A stretch of DNA of 64,000 nt from Lentimicrobiaceae bacterium (GCA_002708315.1 PANC01000013.1:62001-126000), one strand, 5' to 3'. Shown: positions 28,848 through 38,805, counted from the stretch's first letter. Translations and numbers: made by a program. The notes: generated by a model not told the origin, from the letters alone.

Positions 28848-30317
28848 ATGGCTAAACAATTAACATCACGAAAGGAAAATTATTCTCAATGGTATAATGA
28901 TCTAGTTGTAAAAGCTGATCTAGCTGAAAATTCAGCAGTGAGAGGATCAATGGTTATAAAACCCTATGGGTATGCTATTTGGGAGAGAATGCAATCCGTT
29001 TTAGATGGAATGTTCAAAGAAACAGGACATCAAAATGCTTACTTTCCCTTATTTATTCCAAAATCTTTTTTTAGTAAGGAAGCCTCACATGTTGAAGGTT
29101 TTGCCAAGGAATGTGCCGTTGTAACTCATTACCGTTTAAAAAATGATGAAAACGGCAAGATAATAGTTGATGAAGATGCAAAATTGGAAGAGGAACTGAT
29201 AGTTAGACCTACTTCAGAAACTATTATTTGGGATACCTATAGAAAATGGATCCAGTCTTACAGAGATTTACCAGTATTAGTAAACCAATGGGCAAATGTT
29301 GTTAGATGGGAAATGCGAACTCGTCTATTTCTAAGAACAGCAGAATTTTTGTGGCAAGAAGGGCATACTGCTCATGCAACAAAGGCGGAAGCAATTGAAG
29401 AAGCAGAAAAGATGGTAGGGGTTTATGCAACTTTTGCTGAAGAATATATGGCAGTTCCTGTTCTACAAGGAACTAAATCACCAAATGAAAGATTTGCTGG
29501 TGCTGTTGAAACATATTGTATTGAAGCTTTGATGCAAGATGGAAAAGCACTTCAAGCAGGAACTTCGCATTTTTTAGGCCAAAATTTCGCAAAGGCATTT
29601 GATGTGCAGTATGTTTCAAGGGAAAATAAACAAGAATACGTTTGGGCTACCTCTTGGGGAGTGTCAACACGTTTAATTGGGGCTCTTATAATGTCACACT
29701 CTGATGATAATGGGTTGGTATTACCACCTAAAATTGCTCCGATACAAGTTGTAATCGTACCAATATTTAAGAACTCTGAACAGTTAAATGCCATACGCTC
29801 AGAGGTTGTTAAGGTTATTGAACAATTTAAATCCAAAGGAATCACAGTTAAGTTTGATGATAGAGATACACACAAACCGGGATTTAAATTTGCAGAATGG
29901 GAACTAAAAGGAGTTCCTGTGAGATTAGCTATAGGCCCTAGAGACCTTGAAAACAAAACGGTTGAAGTAGCTAGAAGGGATACACTGGAAAAAGAAACTC
30001 TTCAACTTATAGGTATTGCAGATAAAATAGAACACCTGTTGGAACAAATACAGAGTAACATATTTCAAAAAGCTCTTTCTTATAGAGATGATCATACTTA
30101 TAATGTGGATAATTGGGAGGAGTTTACCAAAAGAATCGAAGAGGGTGGTTTTGTAAGAGCTCACTGGGATGGTACATCTGAAACAGAGCAAATAATTAAA
30201 GGTAAAACAAAAGCCACAATAAGAGTAATTCCTGTGGATGAGATTAAGGAAGAAGGAAAGTGTATTCTTACCGGAAATCATTCAAAGCAGAGAGTAGTAT
30301 TTGCAAAAGCATACTAA
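28848..30317 (+). CDS. proS: Prolyl-tRNA synthetase
   Basis: Class II aminoacyl-tRNA synthetase charging tRNA-Pro. At 489 residues it is the short, archaeal/eukaryal-like ProRS that lacks the editing insert. Motif 2 region [23 protein letters not shown], the [21 protein letters not shown] segment, motif 3 [17 protein letters not shown], the anticodon-binding domain (QVVIVPIF) and the zinc-type C-terminal domain are visible. Monocistronic with its own promoter; convergent with the GIN-domain gene. Confidence 0.97.
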   Translation: MAKQLTSRKENYSQWYNDLVVKADLAENSAVRGSMVIKPYGYAIWERMQSVLDGMFKETGHQNAYFPLFIPKSFFSKEASHVEGFAKECAVVTHYRLKNDENGKIIVDEDAKLEEELIVRPTSETIIWDTYRKWIQSYRDLPVLVNQWANVVRWEMRTRLFLRTAEFLWQEGHTAHATKAEAIEEAEKMVGVYATFAEEYMAVPVLQGTKSPNERFAGAVETYCIEALMQDGKALQAGTSHFLGQNFAKAFDVQYVSRENKQEYVWATSWGVSTRLIGALIMSHSDDNGLVLPPKIAPIQVVIVPIFKNSEQLNAIRSEVVKVIEQFKSKGITVKFDDRDTHKPGFKFAEWELKGVPVRLAIGPRDLENKTVEVARRDTLEKETLQLIGIADKIEHLLEQIQSNIFQKALSYRDDHTYNVDNWEEFTKRIEEGGFVRAHWDGTSETEQIIKGKTKATIRVIPVDEIKEEGKCILTGNHSKQRVVFAKAY

Positions 30318-30353
30318 TTACATTTTACCAAGGTTTTTTAGGCTATTTAAATA

Positions 30354-31091
30354 TTAGTTCATCTTAATCAGATTACCACTACCTAATCTATCTAGCTTAA
30401 TATTAACTGGATCGCCTCTGTAGTAAATATCTCCGATACTTTCAATTTTTACCTCAAGGATGTTATTTGCGTTTAAAAAAATATTGTTGCTACTTCTACT
30501 ATTGGCATATATTGTATTACAATATAAATTGCTGTTATCAATTAATCCATAGCTAGCAGAATAAACATAGCTTAATCCTGCAAATCCAGATAAATGAATA
30601 TCAGCGGTTCCATTATGAATTGCACAAAATAGTTTATCAACATTTATGTCCAAATCAATATCTCCAGCACCCTCAAAAACATCTATATTTAATGAGTCTG
30701 CTCGGAGAGTGTCTATATTGGTAATATTACCTATAGACCGGTAAGAAATGCTATCAATATTATTATAATAAACATAAACATTGAGTAGGTTGTTATAATT
30801 ACGAGCCCATTCACAAGTATTATGGTTAGATATCTCCAGCAAACCATGGTCATTTACTGTTGTCATTATACCCTGAATTAAATTTTCACCAGTTTCAACT
30901 CTTACACCCGAACTATCAGACTTTTGAAGAATAACATTTACATTATCATTAAGAAGTAAGTTATTGAAATCCCCTAGATAACGGAATTCGGTTTTTAACT
31001 TACCTGAAGAAAATTTACAATCCGATATTACCCCTTTCTGGCATGAAACCAAAAGAGTTATCCCAATTAATATTATTAGTAAATTTTTCAA
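30354..31091 (-). CDS. Head-GIN-domain (DUF2807) lipoprotein
   Basis: A 245-residue lipoprotein: signal with lipobox ending at Cys17 (ITLLVSC), then a right-handed beta-helix-like series of short strands (NDNVNVILQKS, GLLEISNHN, DIDLDINVDKL, DIHLSGFAG, DIYYRGDP) characteristic of the putative head-GIN/DUF2807 family common in Bacteroidota. Function is unknown; it is anchored in the envelope. Its start overlaps the stop of the PagL-like gene by 4 bases (ATGA), so the two are translationally coupled. Confidence 0.82.
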   Translation of the reverse strand: MKNLLIILIGITLLVSCQKGVISDCKFSSGKLKTEFRYLGDFNNLLLNDNVNVILQKSDSSGVRVETGENLIQGIMTTVNDHGLLEISNHNTCEWARNYNNLLNVYVYYNNIDSISYRSIGNITNIDTLRADSLNIDVFEGAGDIDLDINVDKLFCAIHNGTADIHLSGFAGLSYVYSASYGLIDNSNLYCNTIYANSRSSNNIFLNANNILEVKIESIGDIYYRGDPVNIKLDRLGSGNLIKMN

Positions 31092-32245
31092 TTGTGCTGT
31101 ATTTCTCTTTTATATATAAACCTAAGCTGATATCCCAATCCAAAACCAACATACTCTGCTTTACCTAAATGCGCACTAAGAACCATATTGGCAAATAATC
31201 TGTTACTTATCATATACTTAAGTGTTAGGCGTTGAAAAATATCACCTTCACTTTTATCCAATGCCTTGGCATACGCACCTAGATTAAATAAAAATGACAC
31301 CCGATCCATTACCATTTCATAAGCAATACTAAAACCAATCTTAGTAATCTGACTATTTGGTTCAAAAGTTCCGTTCCTTCTCTCCAATACCATTTTATCT
31401 GAACCATCATAGGTTAAATCCATACCGATACCAAATTTACTCTTGTATGATACTCTAGCCATAAGATTTGCAAAAGCTGCAAAAACATAAAAACTATCTC
31501 CATATTGTTCGCTCATATCCTTATATGCAAATGCTGAGGCTATCTCAAAGCTTAAATATTTTCTACCATCAAATTCCCATGTATAAAGCTCAGGTAAAAC
31601 TTTTTTACTTAACAGTTTATTAGGTTTACTCAAATATGTTGAAATACCAATGCTAGCAGTAAATAAATTTATCCCATAATTAGGCGTCTTCATTGAACCA
31701 TTTGAGAAGTGCGTTAAACCAGCCCCTGCAGTAAGAGTAGTCATTTTTGAAATAGATAGTCGATATTCAGCAAATAAACTGACAGCAATATTTAAATGCG
31801 AGCCAATTGCAAAATTTTTATAATTGGTAAGTCTATCAAACTTTTTAGTTATGTAACTCAATCCAAGACCAATTTTGAAATTAAGAGAATTTACATCATT
31901 TTTTACAATGGGGAAATTTATGGAAGGGTAAAGAGCATAAGCAACACCCAGATCATTAAACCCTCCCATTCCTGAATACCAAAAGTTTAACCCAATTAAA
32001 GGATAAGCATATTCTGATTCCCATCTTTTTTTTCCAAAAGTGGCTTTTTCTATATTAATTTCAAAGGCGGGAAAATGTGACTTAAAGATATCCAATTCCA
32101 GATGATGACTCATGAACAGTCCATACTCCGCTTTGAGACCAAACATTAAATTACTCCGGTTAGATGGTTTAGAAGGTTGCGCAAAAGAACCTAAAAACAT
32201 TACCATGAATAGGGTTAAATAAAGTATGTGTAAATATGGTCTCAA
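31088..32245 (-). CDS. PagL/acyloxyacyl-hydrolase-like outer-membrane protein
   Basis: A 385-residue secreted beta-barrel. The start is an unusual TTG at 32245: an in-frame stop lies two codons upstream, the next ATG would cut the signal peptide (MRPYLHILYLTLFMVMFLGSFAQ), and a promoter box lies 24 bases upstream. Residues ~30-205 carry the lipid A 3-O-deacylase-like barrel with the HxS motif (LTHFSNG, H179 and S181) used by PagL for acyl-ester cleavage. Residues ~210-385 add a second set of strands. A role in trimming lipid A acyl chains is inferred from the motif. It is coupled to the GIN lipoprotein gene. Confidence 0.75.
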   Translation of the reverse strand: MRPYLHILYLTLFMVMFLGSFAQPSKPSNRSNLMFGLKAEYGLFMSHHLELDIFKSHFPAFEINIEKATFGKKRWESEYAYPLIGLNFWYSGMGGFNDLGVAYALYPSINFPIVKNDVNSLNFKIGLGLSYITKKFDRLTNYKNFAIGSHLNIAVSLFAEYRLSISKMTTLTAGAGLTHFSNGSMKTPNYGINLFTASIGISTYLSKPNKLLSKKVLPELYTWEFDGRKYLSFEIASAFAYKDMSEQYGDSFYVFAAFANLMARVSYKSKFGIGMDLTYDGSDKMVLERRNGTFEPNSQITKIGFSIAYEMVMDRVSFLFNLGAYAKALDKSEGDIFQRLTLKYMISNRLFANMVLSAHLGKAEYVGFGLGYQLRFIYKREIQHN

Positions 32246-32268
32246 TGATTATTAATATTAGAGATTGG

Positions 32269-32276
32269 CAAAGGTA
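32269..32276 (-). promoter_or_regulatory. -7 box for the PagL-like/GIN operon
   Basis: On the minus strand TACCTTTG (plus-strand CAAAGGTA), a perfect TAnnTTTG, 23 bases before the TTG start at 32245. No clear -33 TTG seen. Confidence 0.5.
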
Positions 32277-32422
32277 ATAATGTATGAATTCAGATTTGAC
32301 AATTGCTCATAAAATTAGAGTATATAATTTGAAAGAATCTTATTTTGTTTAGATTTGTTAATATTATTTGCAAGTTATTAGTGTTAAAATGAAATCCAAG
32401 AGAAAGACATAAAAATACGGGT

Positions 32423-32481
32423 ATTGGTATGCTTATAAAAAGAGGATTACATTACTTAAAATTAAAATAATTCATACCAAT
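32423..32481. repeat. 9-bp inverted repeat upstream of mazG
   Basis: ATTGGTATG (32423-32431) and its perfect reverse complement CATACCAAT (32473-32481), separated by 41 bases, lie in the ~290-base gene-poor interval between the divergent PagL-like gene and mazG. The spacing is long for a hairpin terminator and there is no T run. It could be paired operator half-sites or chance. Confidence 0.35.
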
Positions 32482-32537
32482 TTATATAAATCAAAATTAT
32501 CCATAATTGAGTGATCTTTCTCTAAATATATTTTGAA

Positions 32538-33320
32538 ATGCAGGATAGATTAAAGGCCTTTGAACGGCTATTAAATATAATGGATGATTTAAGGGAGAAT
32601 TGTCCATGGGATAAGGAACAAACGTTTAAAAGTCTAAGGCACCTCACATTAGAAGAAGCGTATGAATTATCTGAATCCATATTGAATGAAGACATGAAAT
32701 CAATAAAAGGAGAGCTTGGTGACCTTATGCTTCATCTAGTTTTTTATTCAAAGATTGCTTCAGAGAATAATAGTTTTGACATCAGCGATGTATTAAATGA
32801 AATATGCGATAAACTAATACATCGTCATCCTCACATTTATGGTGATGAGAAAGCTAATACAGCAGAAGATGTTCTTGATAACTGGGAAAAATTAAAACTG
32901 AAGGAAGGTAGAAAGTCTGTACTAGAGGGCGTTCCACCTTCATTACCCCCGCTTTTAAAAGCATTTAGAATCCAAGAGAAAGCAAAAGGTGTTGGATTTG
33001 AATGGGAAAAACGTGAAGAAGTTTGGGATAAAGTAATTGAAGAATTAAATGAATTAAAATATGAGGTGGAAGCCGAGAAAAATACTTCAAGAATGGAAGA
33101 TGAATTTGGAGATCTTCTTTTTGCACTAATCAACTATGCAAGATTTGTTGGCATTAATCCTGAGGATGCGCTTGAAAGAACAAACAGGAAATTTATTAAT
33201 AGGTTTCAATTTATAGAAACTGAGTCCGCCAATGATGGATTTAATATCCAAGATATGTCGCTTGATGAAATGGAATCTTACTGGCTTAAAGCCAAATCCA
33301 TGGAAAATTTAAATGATTAA
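32538..33320 (+). CDS. mazG: Nucleoside triphosphate pyrophosphohydrolase MazG
   Basis: MazG hydrolyses noncanonical NTPs to NMP plus PPi. The 260-residue protein has the two tandem MazG domains of the full-length type: N-terminal CPWDKEQTFKSLRHLTLEEAYEL and the EExxExxD-like GELGDLMLHLVF metal site, then a second copy with EELNELKYEVE and EDEFGDLLFALINYARF. The PAP2 phosphatase gene follows 11 bases downstream, so the pair is probably co-transcribed. Confidence 0.96.
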   Translation: MQDRLKAFERLLNIMDDLRENCPWDKEQTFKSLRHLTLEEAYELSESILNEDMKSIKGELGDLMLHLVFYSKIASENNSFDISDVLNEICDKLIHRHPHIYGDEKANTAEDVLDNWEKLKLKEGRKSVLEGVPPSLPPLLKAFRIQEKAKGVGFEWEKREEVWDKVIEELNELKYEVEAEKNTSRMEDEFGDLLFALINYARFVGINPEDALERTNRKFINRFQFIETESANDGFNIQDMSLDEMESYWLKAKSMENLND

Positions 33321-33331
33321 ATGCATAATTG

Positions 33332-34168
33332 ATGGTTATTAATTCAAACTTCATACGAATAGTTGTTTTATTAGTAACCATAAGCTTTATAAGCACTTTG
33401 AATTATGCACAAGTTAATGATTTTAAGAATTACTCCTACAAACCAGATAAGCAATACATTACTTCCTATTGGACAGTAACAAAGAAGATTGTTACTGGTC
33501 CAGCTAGGTGGAATAAAAAAGAATGGATAATAACTGGTAGTATTATCGCTGGAGGAGCATTACTTTATGCCTACGATGATGAAATACGTGCTGCATTTCA
33601 AAGAAATAAATCAGCAGGACTTGATAATATTTCGAAATATGCAATAGAACCATGGGGAAGTGGCTTATATCCTGCCATTTTATTTGGTGGGTATTACATA
33701 TACGGAATTGCCACAAATGATCACAAAGCCAGGCAAATAGCACTTGGTGGAACACAGGCATTTGTGATGGCAGCAATTTCATCACAGGTTTTAAAACACA
33801 TATTCCATAGACATAGGCCAAGCCAGAATTTACCTCCAAATCCATATTTATGGGAATGGCCATTTAAAGGTTGGAACTATACATCATTTCCCTCTGGTCA
33901 TACCACCGCCGCATTTGCAATAGCTGCAATGATGCAACAAGTTTACAAAGACAAATTATGGGTAGGTATCTTATCATACGGCATAGCAACTGGCGTAGGT
34001 TTATCGCGAGTATACGACAATGTTCACTGGCCCTCTGATGTTCTAATAGGAGCCGCACTGGGTTTTGCAATTGGACAAAGTGTTGCTAAACTGATGATTA
34101 AAGATTCGAAATTGAAGATGGGAATATCTGAAAATGGGGGAATATCTCTAGTATACAAAATTGAATAA
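33332..34168 (+). CDS. PAP2-family membrane phosphatase
   Basis: A 278-residue protein with an N-terminal hydrophobic segment (signal-like, ending near NYAQ) and about four to five further helices. All three type-2 phosphatidic-acid-phosphatase motifs are present: KHIFHRHRP, PSGHTTAAFA and SRVYDNVHWPSD. The family dephosphorylates lipid phosphates such as phosphatidate or undecaprenyl pyrophosphate on the outer face of the inner membrane. The ATG at 33332 is preferred to the adjoining TTG at 33329. Co-transcribed with mazG; convergent with the RSH gene. Confidence 0.88.
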   Translation: MVINSNFIRIVVLLVTISFISTLNYAQVNDFKNYSYKPDKQYITSYWTVTKKIVTGPARWNKKEWIITGSIIAGGALLYAYDDEIRAAFQRNKSAGLDNISKYAIEPWGSGLYPAILFGGYYIYGIATNDHKARQIALGGTQAFVMAAISSQVLKHIFHRHRPSQNLPPNPYLWEWPFKGWNYTSFPSGHTTAAFAIAAMMQQVYKDKLWVGILSYGIATGVGLSRVYDNVHWPSDVLIGAALGFAIGQSVAKLMIKDSKLKMGISENGGISLVYKIE

Positions 34169-34203
34169 AAAGCAGAATGATATTCATATAAGTACATCGA
34201 AGG

Positions 34204-36390
34204 TTATTTACCTCTAACCACCTTATCAACTCCTTTTACTTTATTTATTTTAGCCATAAGCTGTTCCAAATGATTATAATCTCTTACGCTTACAGTTACT
34301 TTTCCTAAAAATCTTTTTCCGGTTGTTTGAAAATTAATTGAACGCATATTTACTCTGAGGTCATCAGATATAACCTTAGAAATAGATCCTACAACACCTA
34401 ATTCATCATCACCCGTTATTTTTAGAATCGCTACAGAATATGCCTTATCTCCAGAAGCAATCCATTTTACATCAATAACTCTGTATTCATACTTTTCTCT
34501 TAGTCTTTTTGCATTTGGGCAATTTGTTCTGTGAATGCTTATACCGCCAATGGTAGTTATGAAGCCAAAAACATTATCACCCTGAATTGGGCTACAACAT
34601 TTTGCCATACGGTATTCAACATTCTTGAGGTTTTCTCCTACATATAAGATCTCCTTGCTTCCTTGAATATCTGGTTTCTCCTTTGCAGGTTTCGAATCAA
34701 CACCTATTACCTCTTCCTGCTTTGATTGGATGTCTGCATCAATGTAGTTTTGAAGTACATGTTTTATATCCAACAGATCTAGTTTTCCTGTAGCCACAGA
34801 ATGATATAGATCAATTCCAGCTTCAAACTTATAGTATTTAACAAGAAAATCAATCAGATCATCATTACTTCTAATTTTCCAGCTCTTCAACTTACGCTGG
34901 AGGGCAGACTTACCTATATCAGCTTCCTTGTACATGGATTCCTTGAGATGTTTTCTTATTCGGGTTCTTGCCTTATCTGTTGTAACAAAAGACAACCAAT
35001 CATGTTTTGGAATTTGATTTTTTGTGGTAATGATATCTACTTTATCACCATTCTTTAGAATATATCTGATTGGCACAGCCTTATTATTAATTCTTGCACC
35101 ACTACATTTTGCTCCAACATCAGTATGGATACCAAATGCAAAATCAAGCACTGTGGATCCCATTGGCAATTGCTTTAGGTCTCCAATTGGAGTAAATACA
35201 AAAACACTTTCTTGTTTTTTAGAATTACTACTCTTGTAAGATTTATCATGAAAAATCTGATCGGGATTTTCAAGAATATCTCTAACCTCAGAAAGCCAAT
35301 TTTCTGTGTCTTTCTTCTTCATAACCCCCTTGTATTGCCAATGAGCTGCTTGTCCTTTTTCGGCATTTTCATCCATTCTTTCAGTCCGTATTTGAACTTC
35401 AATCCATTTATCGTTATGTCCTTTTACGGTTGTGTGAAGTGATTCATATCCGCTGGCTTTAGGTGTAGATATCCAATCTCTTAAACGTTTAGGGTTGGGA
35501 ATATATATATTAGTGACATGCGAATAAACCTTCCAACATTCTTCCTTCTCGCGGTTCTTCTTACAGTTGAGTACAATCCTGATGGCAAATAAATCGTATA
35601 CCTCCTCAAATGGTACATTTTGACGCATCATTTTCAACCAAATGGAGGGTACAGATTTTGTTCTCCATTTTATTTCAAAGTTGAACGTGTGAGCATGGAG
35701 TTCTCTTTCTATTGGACGAATAAAATCATTGATATATACTTCCCTCTTTTTCTTTGTTTCTCTTATCTTATTCCTAATATCTTCATAAATATCTGGCTGT
35801 TCATGGCGCATAACCCTATCCTCAAGTTCATCTTTGATCTTATATAAACCAAGGCGGTGTGCTATGGGTATATATAGGTATTTGGCCTCACTAATAAAAT
35901 GTTCTAGTTTATCGCCAAGTAATTCCAAATGCCTTAAATCGTTAAGTCTATGAGATAGCCGTATCAATATTACACGCATATCATCAATCATTGAAAGGAA
36001 CATGGTCCTAAATTTTTCAGATTGAAAGGATATCCGCTTTGTTTGCAGTTTGGATAAACTGTTGAATCCTATTATTATTTCGGCCACATGCTCCCCAAAA
36101 TCCTTTTCAACATCCTCCAATAAATAATCTGATTTTTTATCTATACCATGCAACAATGCACATATTGCAGATGTTGGGCCCAGTCCAATTTCCTTAACTG
36201 CTATTATTGCAACGTCCAGATTAAATAAAATAAATGGTTTACCATCGCTAGTTGTAACATCTCTATAAATATCGAATGAAATATTAAACGCTTTCTGCAC
36301 AGATTCCCTATCCTTTGATGCAATATCATTACCTAGGATATTTAACAAATCCTCAACCTTAGCTGATATTAAATCATTATATAAATCCAT
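34204..36390 (-). CDS. RelA/SpoT homologue, predicted synthetase-only
   Basis: A 728-residue long RSH protein of the stringent response, with N-terminal HD-like domain, (p)ppGpp synthetase, TGS (VFVFTPIGDLKQLP, ~390-450), zinc-finger-like CC motif (MAKCCSPIQGD) and ACT domain. The synthetase looks intact: YDLFAIRIV, RLRD (302-305, the RxKD-type loop), SGYESLHTT and EVQIRT. The hydrolase site is degenerate. Compared with the canonical residues, the first ligand His is Phe56, HDxxED is HGIDKK (81-86) and the later ligand Asp is His147. The protein should make but not degrade alarmone, like RelA, implying a separate SpoT-like enzyme elsewhere. Confidence 0.9.
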   Translation of the reverse strand: MDLYNDLISAKVEDLLNILGNDIASKDRESVQKAFNISFDIYRDVTTSDGKPFILFNLDVAIIAVKEIGLGPTSAICALLHGIDKKSDYLLEDVEKDFGEHVAEIIIGFNSLSKLQTKRISFQSEKFRTMFLSMIDDMRVILIRLSHRLNDLRHLELLGDKLEHFISEAKYLYIPIAHRLGLYKIKDELEDRVMRHEQPDIYEDIRNKIRETKKKREVYINDFIRPIERELHAHTFNFEIKWRTKSVPSIWLKMMRQNVPFEEVYDLFAIRIVLNCKKNREKEECWKVYSHVTNIYIPNPKRLRDWISTPKASGYESLHTTVKGHNDKWIEVQIRTERMDENAEKGQAAHWQYKGVMKKKDTENWLSEVRDILENPDQIFHDKSYKSSNSKKQESVFVFTPIGDLKQLPMGSTVLDFAFGIHTDVGAKCSGARINNKAVPIRYILKNGDKVDIITTKNQIPKHDWLSFVTTDKARTRIRKHLKESMYKEADIGKSALQRKLKSWKIRSNDDLIDFLVKYYKFEAGIDLYHSVATGKLDLLDIKHVLQNYIDADIQSKQEEVIGVDSKPAKEKPDIQGSKEILYVGENLKNVEYRMAKCCSPIQGDNVFGFITTIGGISIHRTNCPNAKRLREKYEYRVIDVKWIASGDKAYSVAILKITGDDELGVVGSISKVISDDLRVNMRSINFQTTGKRFLGKVTVSVRDYNHLEQLMAKINKVKGVDKVVRGK

Positions 36391-36542
36391 TTAAGGGGCT
36401 TCTTTAGCCATACTGCTAAAAGAACTTTTGGTGTAATTGTTTGCGAGATATTTTTATAAATGATCTCAAAGATAGAAATTTTTAATTTGCTGATGACGAT
36501 TCAAACTATTAGATAACTGTCAAATATCAACAATTATTGTTC

Positions 36543-36550
36543 TATTTTTG
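36543..36550 (+). promoter_or_regulatory. -7 promoter box for the porin-cupin pair
   Basis: TATTTTTG, 26 bases before the ATG at 36577. It shows that the TTG at 36553, which would extend the porin by eight residues, lies at about the transcription start and is not used. Confidence 0.6.
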
Positions 36551-36576
36551 CGTTGAGTACGTACAAATTTATAGGT

Positions 36577-37266
36577 ATGATAAAATATCTTACAATTACT
36601 CTGTTTTCATTATTTATTCTATGCACAAACAGTAGTGTATATTCTCAAATAATAAAGGGTAAGGCAATTCTTGGCATCAATCTAACTCAAATAGAAGGCG
36701 ATGAGGTAAATGGCTTTAAAAAGCCCGGGATTCAGATTGGAGCTGGTGCTTTGATTCCTTTCAAAAAAAAGTGGGACGTGAGTATGGAAGTTCTATTTAA
36801 TCAAAAAGGAGCCAAAGAGGGGAAACAATACATCGACACAATAGCCACTGGAGAAGTATTGACTGGAGAATATAAACTTAGGTTAAACTATGTGGAAGTT
36901 CCATTATTAGTGCATTTCACCGATAAGGATTTCATCACAATTGGAGCTGGATTTTCTTGGGGAAGATTAGTTGGTGTAAAAGAATGGGAGCATGGAAATC
37001 TTGTTACCTCCACAAATGTTGAGAATGGTCCATATGATAAAAATGACTTTAGTTATGTTATTGATTTACGTATTAAGATTCTTGGTCCCTTAAAATTTGG
37101 TTTTAGATATCAAAACTCCATGAGGAAAATAAGAACAAGAGAGTTTGAGGATTTTGCAGGCAATACATGGTTTAGAGATCAGTTTAATAAGGTTTTAACC
37201 TTTAAGCTCGTATATATTTTCAATGAAGAACAAAGCAATTCAAATCAAGATGCCCCCGCACCATAA
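36577..37266 (+). CDS. Small outer-membrane beta-barrel protein
   Basis: A 229-residue secreted protein with a signal peptide (MIKYLTITLFSLFILC... to SVYSQ) followed by an eight-strand-like barrel of the porin/PorT-like type: GKAILGINLTQIEGDEV, IQIGAGALIPFKKKWDVSMEVLFN, and later KFGFRYQNS. It ends in a charged, Asn/Pro-rich tail. Members are often annotated only as porin-family proteins; function unknown. Its stop overlaps the ATG of the cupin gene by one base. Confidence 0.75.
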   Translation: MIKYLTITLFSLFILCTNSSVYSQIIKGKAILGINLTQIEGDEVNGFKKPGIQIGAGALIPFKKKWDVSMEVLFNQKGAKEGKQYIDTIATGEVLTGEYKLRLNYVEVPLLVHFTDKDFITIGAGFSWGRLVGVKEWEHGNLVTSTNVENGPYDKNDFSYVIDLRIKILGPLKFGFRYQNSMRKIRTREFEDFAGNTWFRDQFNKVLTFKLVYIFNEEQSNSNQDAPAP

Positions 37267-37760
37267 TGAATAAGTCTAAATATTGGATAAATAAACTTGG
37301 CCTACTTCCACACCCTGAAGGCGGCTATTATAAGGAAACCCATCGTTCAATAATAAATGCAGACAGCAATTGCTTACCTAAAAATTTCAAGGGAAGCAGA
37401 TCATTCTCTACCGCCATTTATTTTATGTTGGAAAAAGTTGATATCTCAGTATTTCATAAAATAAAATCAGATGAAATATGGCATTTCCATGATGGAGATC
37501 CACTAGTTATTTATGTAATTGAAAATAACGGAAAAATAACAGAATTAAATTTGGGTATTTCAGATTTAGAAAACATCTTTCCCCAAGTAACTGTGCCTGC
37601 TAATAGCTGGTTTGCAGCAAAAAGCAAAGGAGAATATACTTTGGTAAGTTGTACAGTTTCTCCAGGTTTTGACTTTAACGACTTTGAAATGGCAGATAAG
37701 GAATATCTATTGGAGAAATATCCAGAACACTCAACCCTAATAAGTTCATTTACGCATTAA
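37266..37760 (+). CDS. DUF985 cupin-domain protein
   Basis: A 164-residue single-domain cupin of the DUF985 family: N-terminal YWINKLGLLPHPEGGYYKETHRS, a metal-ligand region IWHFHDGDPLVIYVI (two His), and a C-terminal VSCTVSPGFDFNDFEMAD stretch. Biochemical role of the family is unsettled; related structures bind small molecules or nucleotide sugars. It is translationally coupled to the preceding porin. Confidence 0.88.
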   Translation: MNKSKYWINKLGLLPHPEGGYYKETHRSIINADSNCLPKNFKGSRSFSTAIYFMLEKVDISVFHKIKSDEIWHFHDGDPLVIYVIENNGKITELNLGISDLENIFPQVTVPANSWFAAKSKGEYTLVSCTVSPGFDFNDFEMADKEYLLEKYPEHSTLISSFTH

Positions 37761-37838
37761 GCTATACCCACCTTTCAATATCCGGGCACAAATACTTTTA
37801 AAATGTCATAATACCGAACAAATTTCTAACTTTACATT

Positions 37839-38720
37839 ATGGTTTTTTGTCTTGGTGAATCTTTGTTAGATATAATAATTTCATCGCCAGATGATGTTGT
37901 TGTAAGGCCAGGTGGGGCAATGTTAAATGCAGCAATCTCAATAGGCAGATGTAATATTAAGGTTACACTAATATCAGAATTGGGTGATGATGATAGTGCA
38001 GATATGATTCTAACTTATTTACAAAAAAACAATGTAGAGGCCTCATTTATAAAGTGTTATAAAAACAGCAAAACATCACTCGCACTTGCCTTTCTAGATG
38101 AAAACAAGAAACCAAAATATTCGTTTATTAAAAACTATCCTGAGCAGCGAGCTATTGCTGAAAATATTCATCTAACAAAGAGTGATATATTATTATTTGG
38201 ATCATTATACTCATTGGACAGTCAGATAAGGAAAACTATAATGGCCCTCCTAGACAAAGCAAAATCAGCAAATACAACAATAATATATGATCCTAACATA
38301 AGGCACTCTCATCACTTGGAAGATTCAAAACTCAATGAAGCTGTTTACGAAAACATAGGTATCGCTGATATTATAAAGGGTTCAGATGAGGATTTTACAA
38401 ATATCTTCGGGACATCAGACATAAATAAACAAATAAAGAACATAAGACTAATAAATACGAATGCATTTATCATAATCACAATGGGCGAGAATGGAGTTTT
38501 AGCGGATTACTTAGGTAACAGAATTAACCTGCCAGCATTAAAAACAGATGTTTTAAGCACAATAGGTGCAGGCGATGCTTTTAATGCTGGTTTAATCAGT
38601 GGAATATCAACATTAAACAAATTAGAAGACCAATACCACATAAAGATACTTCAGAAGGGATTAGAGTTTTCTTCTCTAGTTTGTGCAAGTCTGGACAACT
38701 ACATTGATATTAATAATTAA
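37839..38720 (+). CDS. PfkB-family carbohydrate kinase (fructokinase-like)
   Basis: A 293-residue ribokinase-fold sugar kinase. PfkB signatures: N-terminal GGAMLNAAISIGR and the C-terminal anion-hole motif STIGAGDAFNAGL with the catalytic Asp. The sequence resembles bacterial fructokinases, but a sugar substrate cannot be fixed by eye. The start codon is 8 bases after a TAACTTTA near-promoter element, so the leader would be very short. No other sugar gene is adjacent. Confidence 0.87.
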   Translation: MVFCLGESLLDIIISSPDDVVVRPGGAMLNAAISIGRCNIKVTLISELGDDDSADMILTYLQKNNVEASFIKCYKNSKTSLALAFLDENKKPKYSFIKNYPEQRAIAENIHLTKSDILLFGSLYSLDSQIRKTIMALLDKAKSANTTIIYDPNIRHSHHLEDSKLNEAVYENIGIADIIKGSDEDFTNIFGTSDINKQIKNIRLINTNAFIIITMGENGVLADYLGNRINLPALKTDVLSTIGAGDAFNAGLISGISTLNKLEDQYHIKILQKGLEFSSLVCASLDNYIDINN

Positions 38721-38805
38721 TTATATTTTAGATAGCTAGAAGTTGTTAACAAACATGTTACCATAACTTTTAATCTATTTTTAATCAATTCAAAACATTA
38801 GATAA

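Noticed and set aside
29552-29956. 134-residue minus-strand frame within proS
   Set aside because: Shadow of the proS coding sequence on the opposite strand, with no promoter, start context or recognisable domain.
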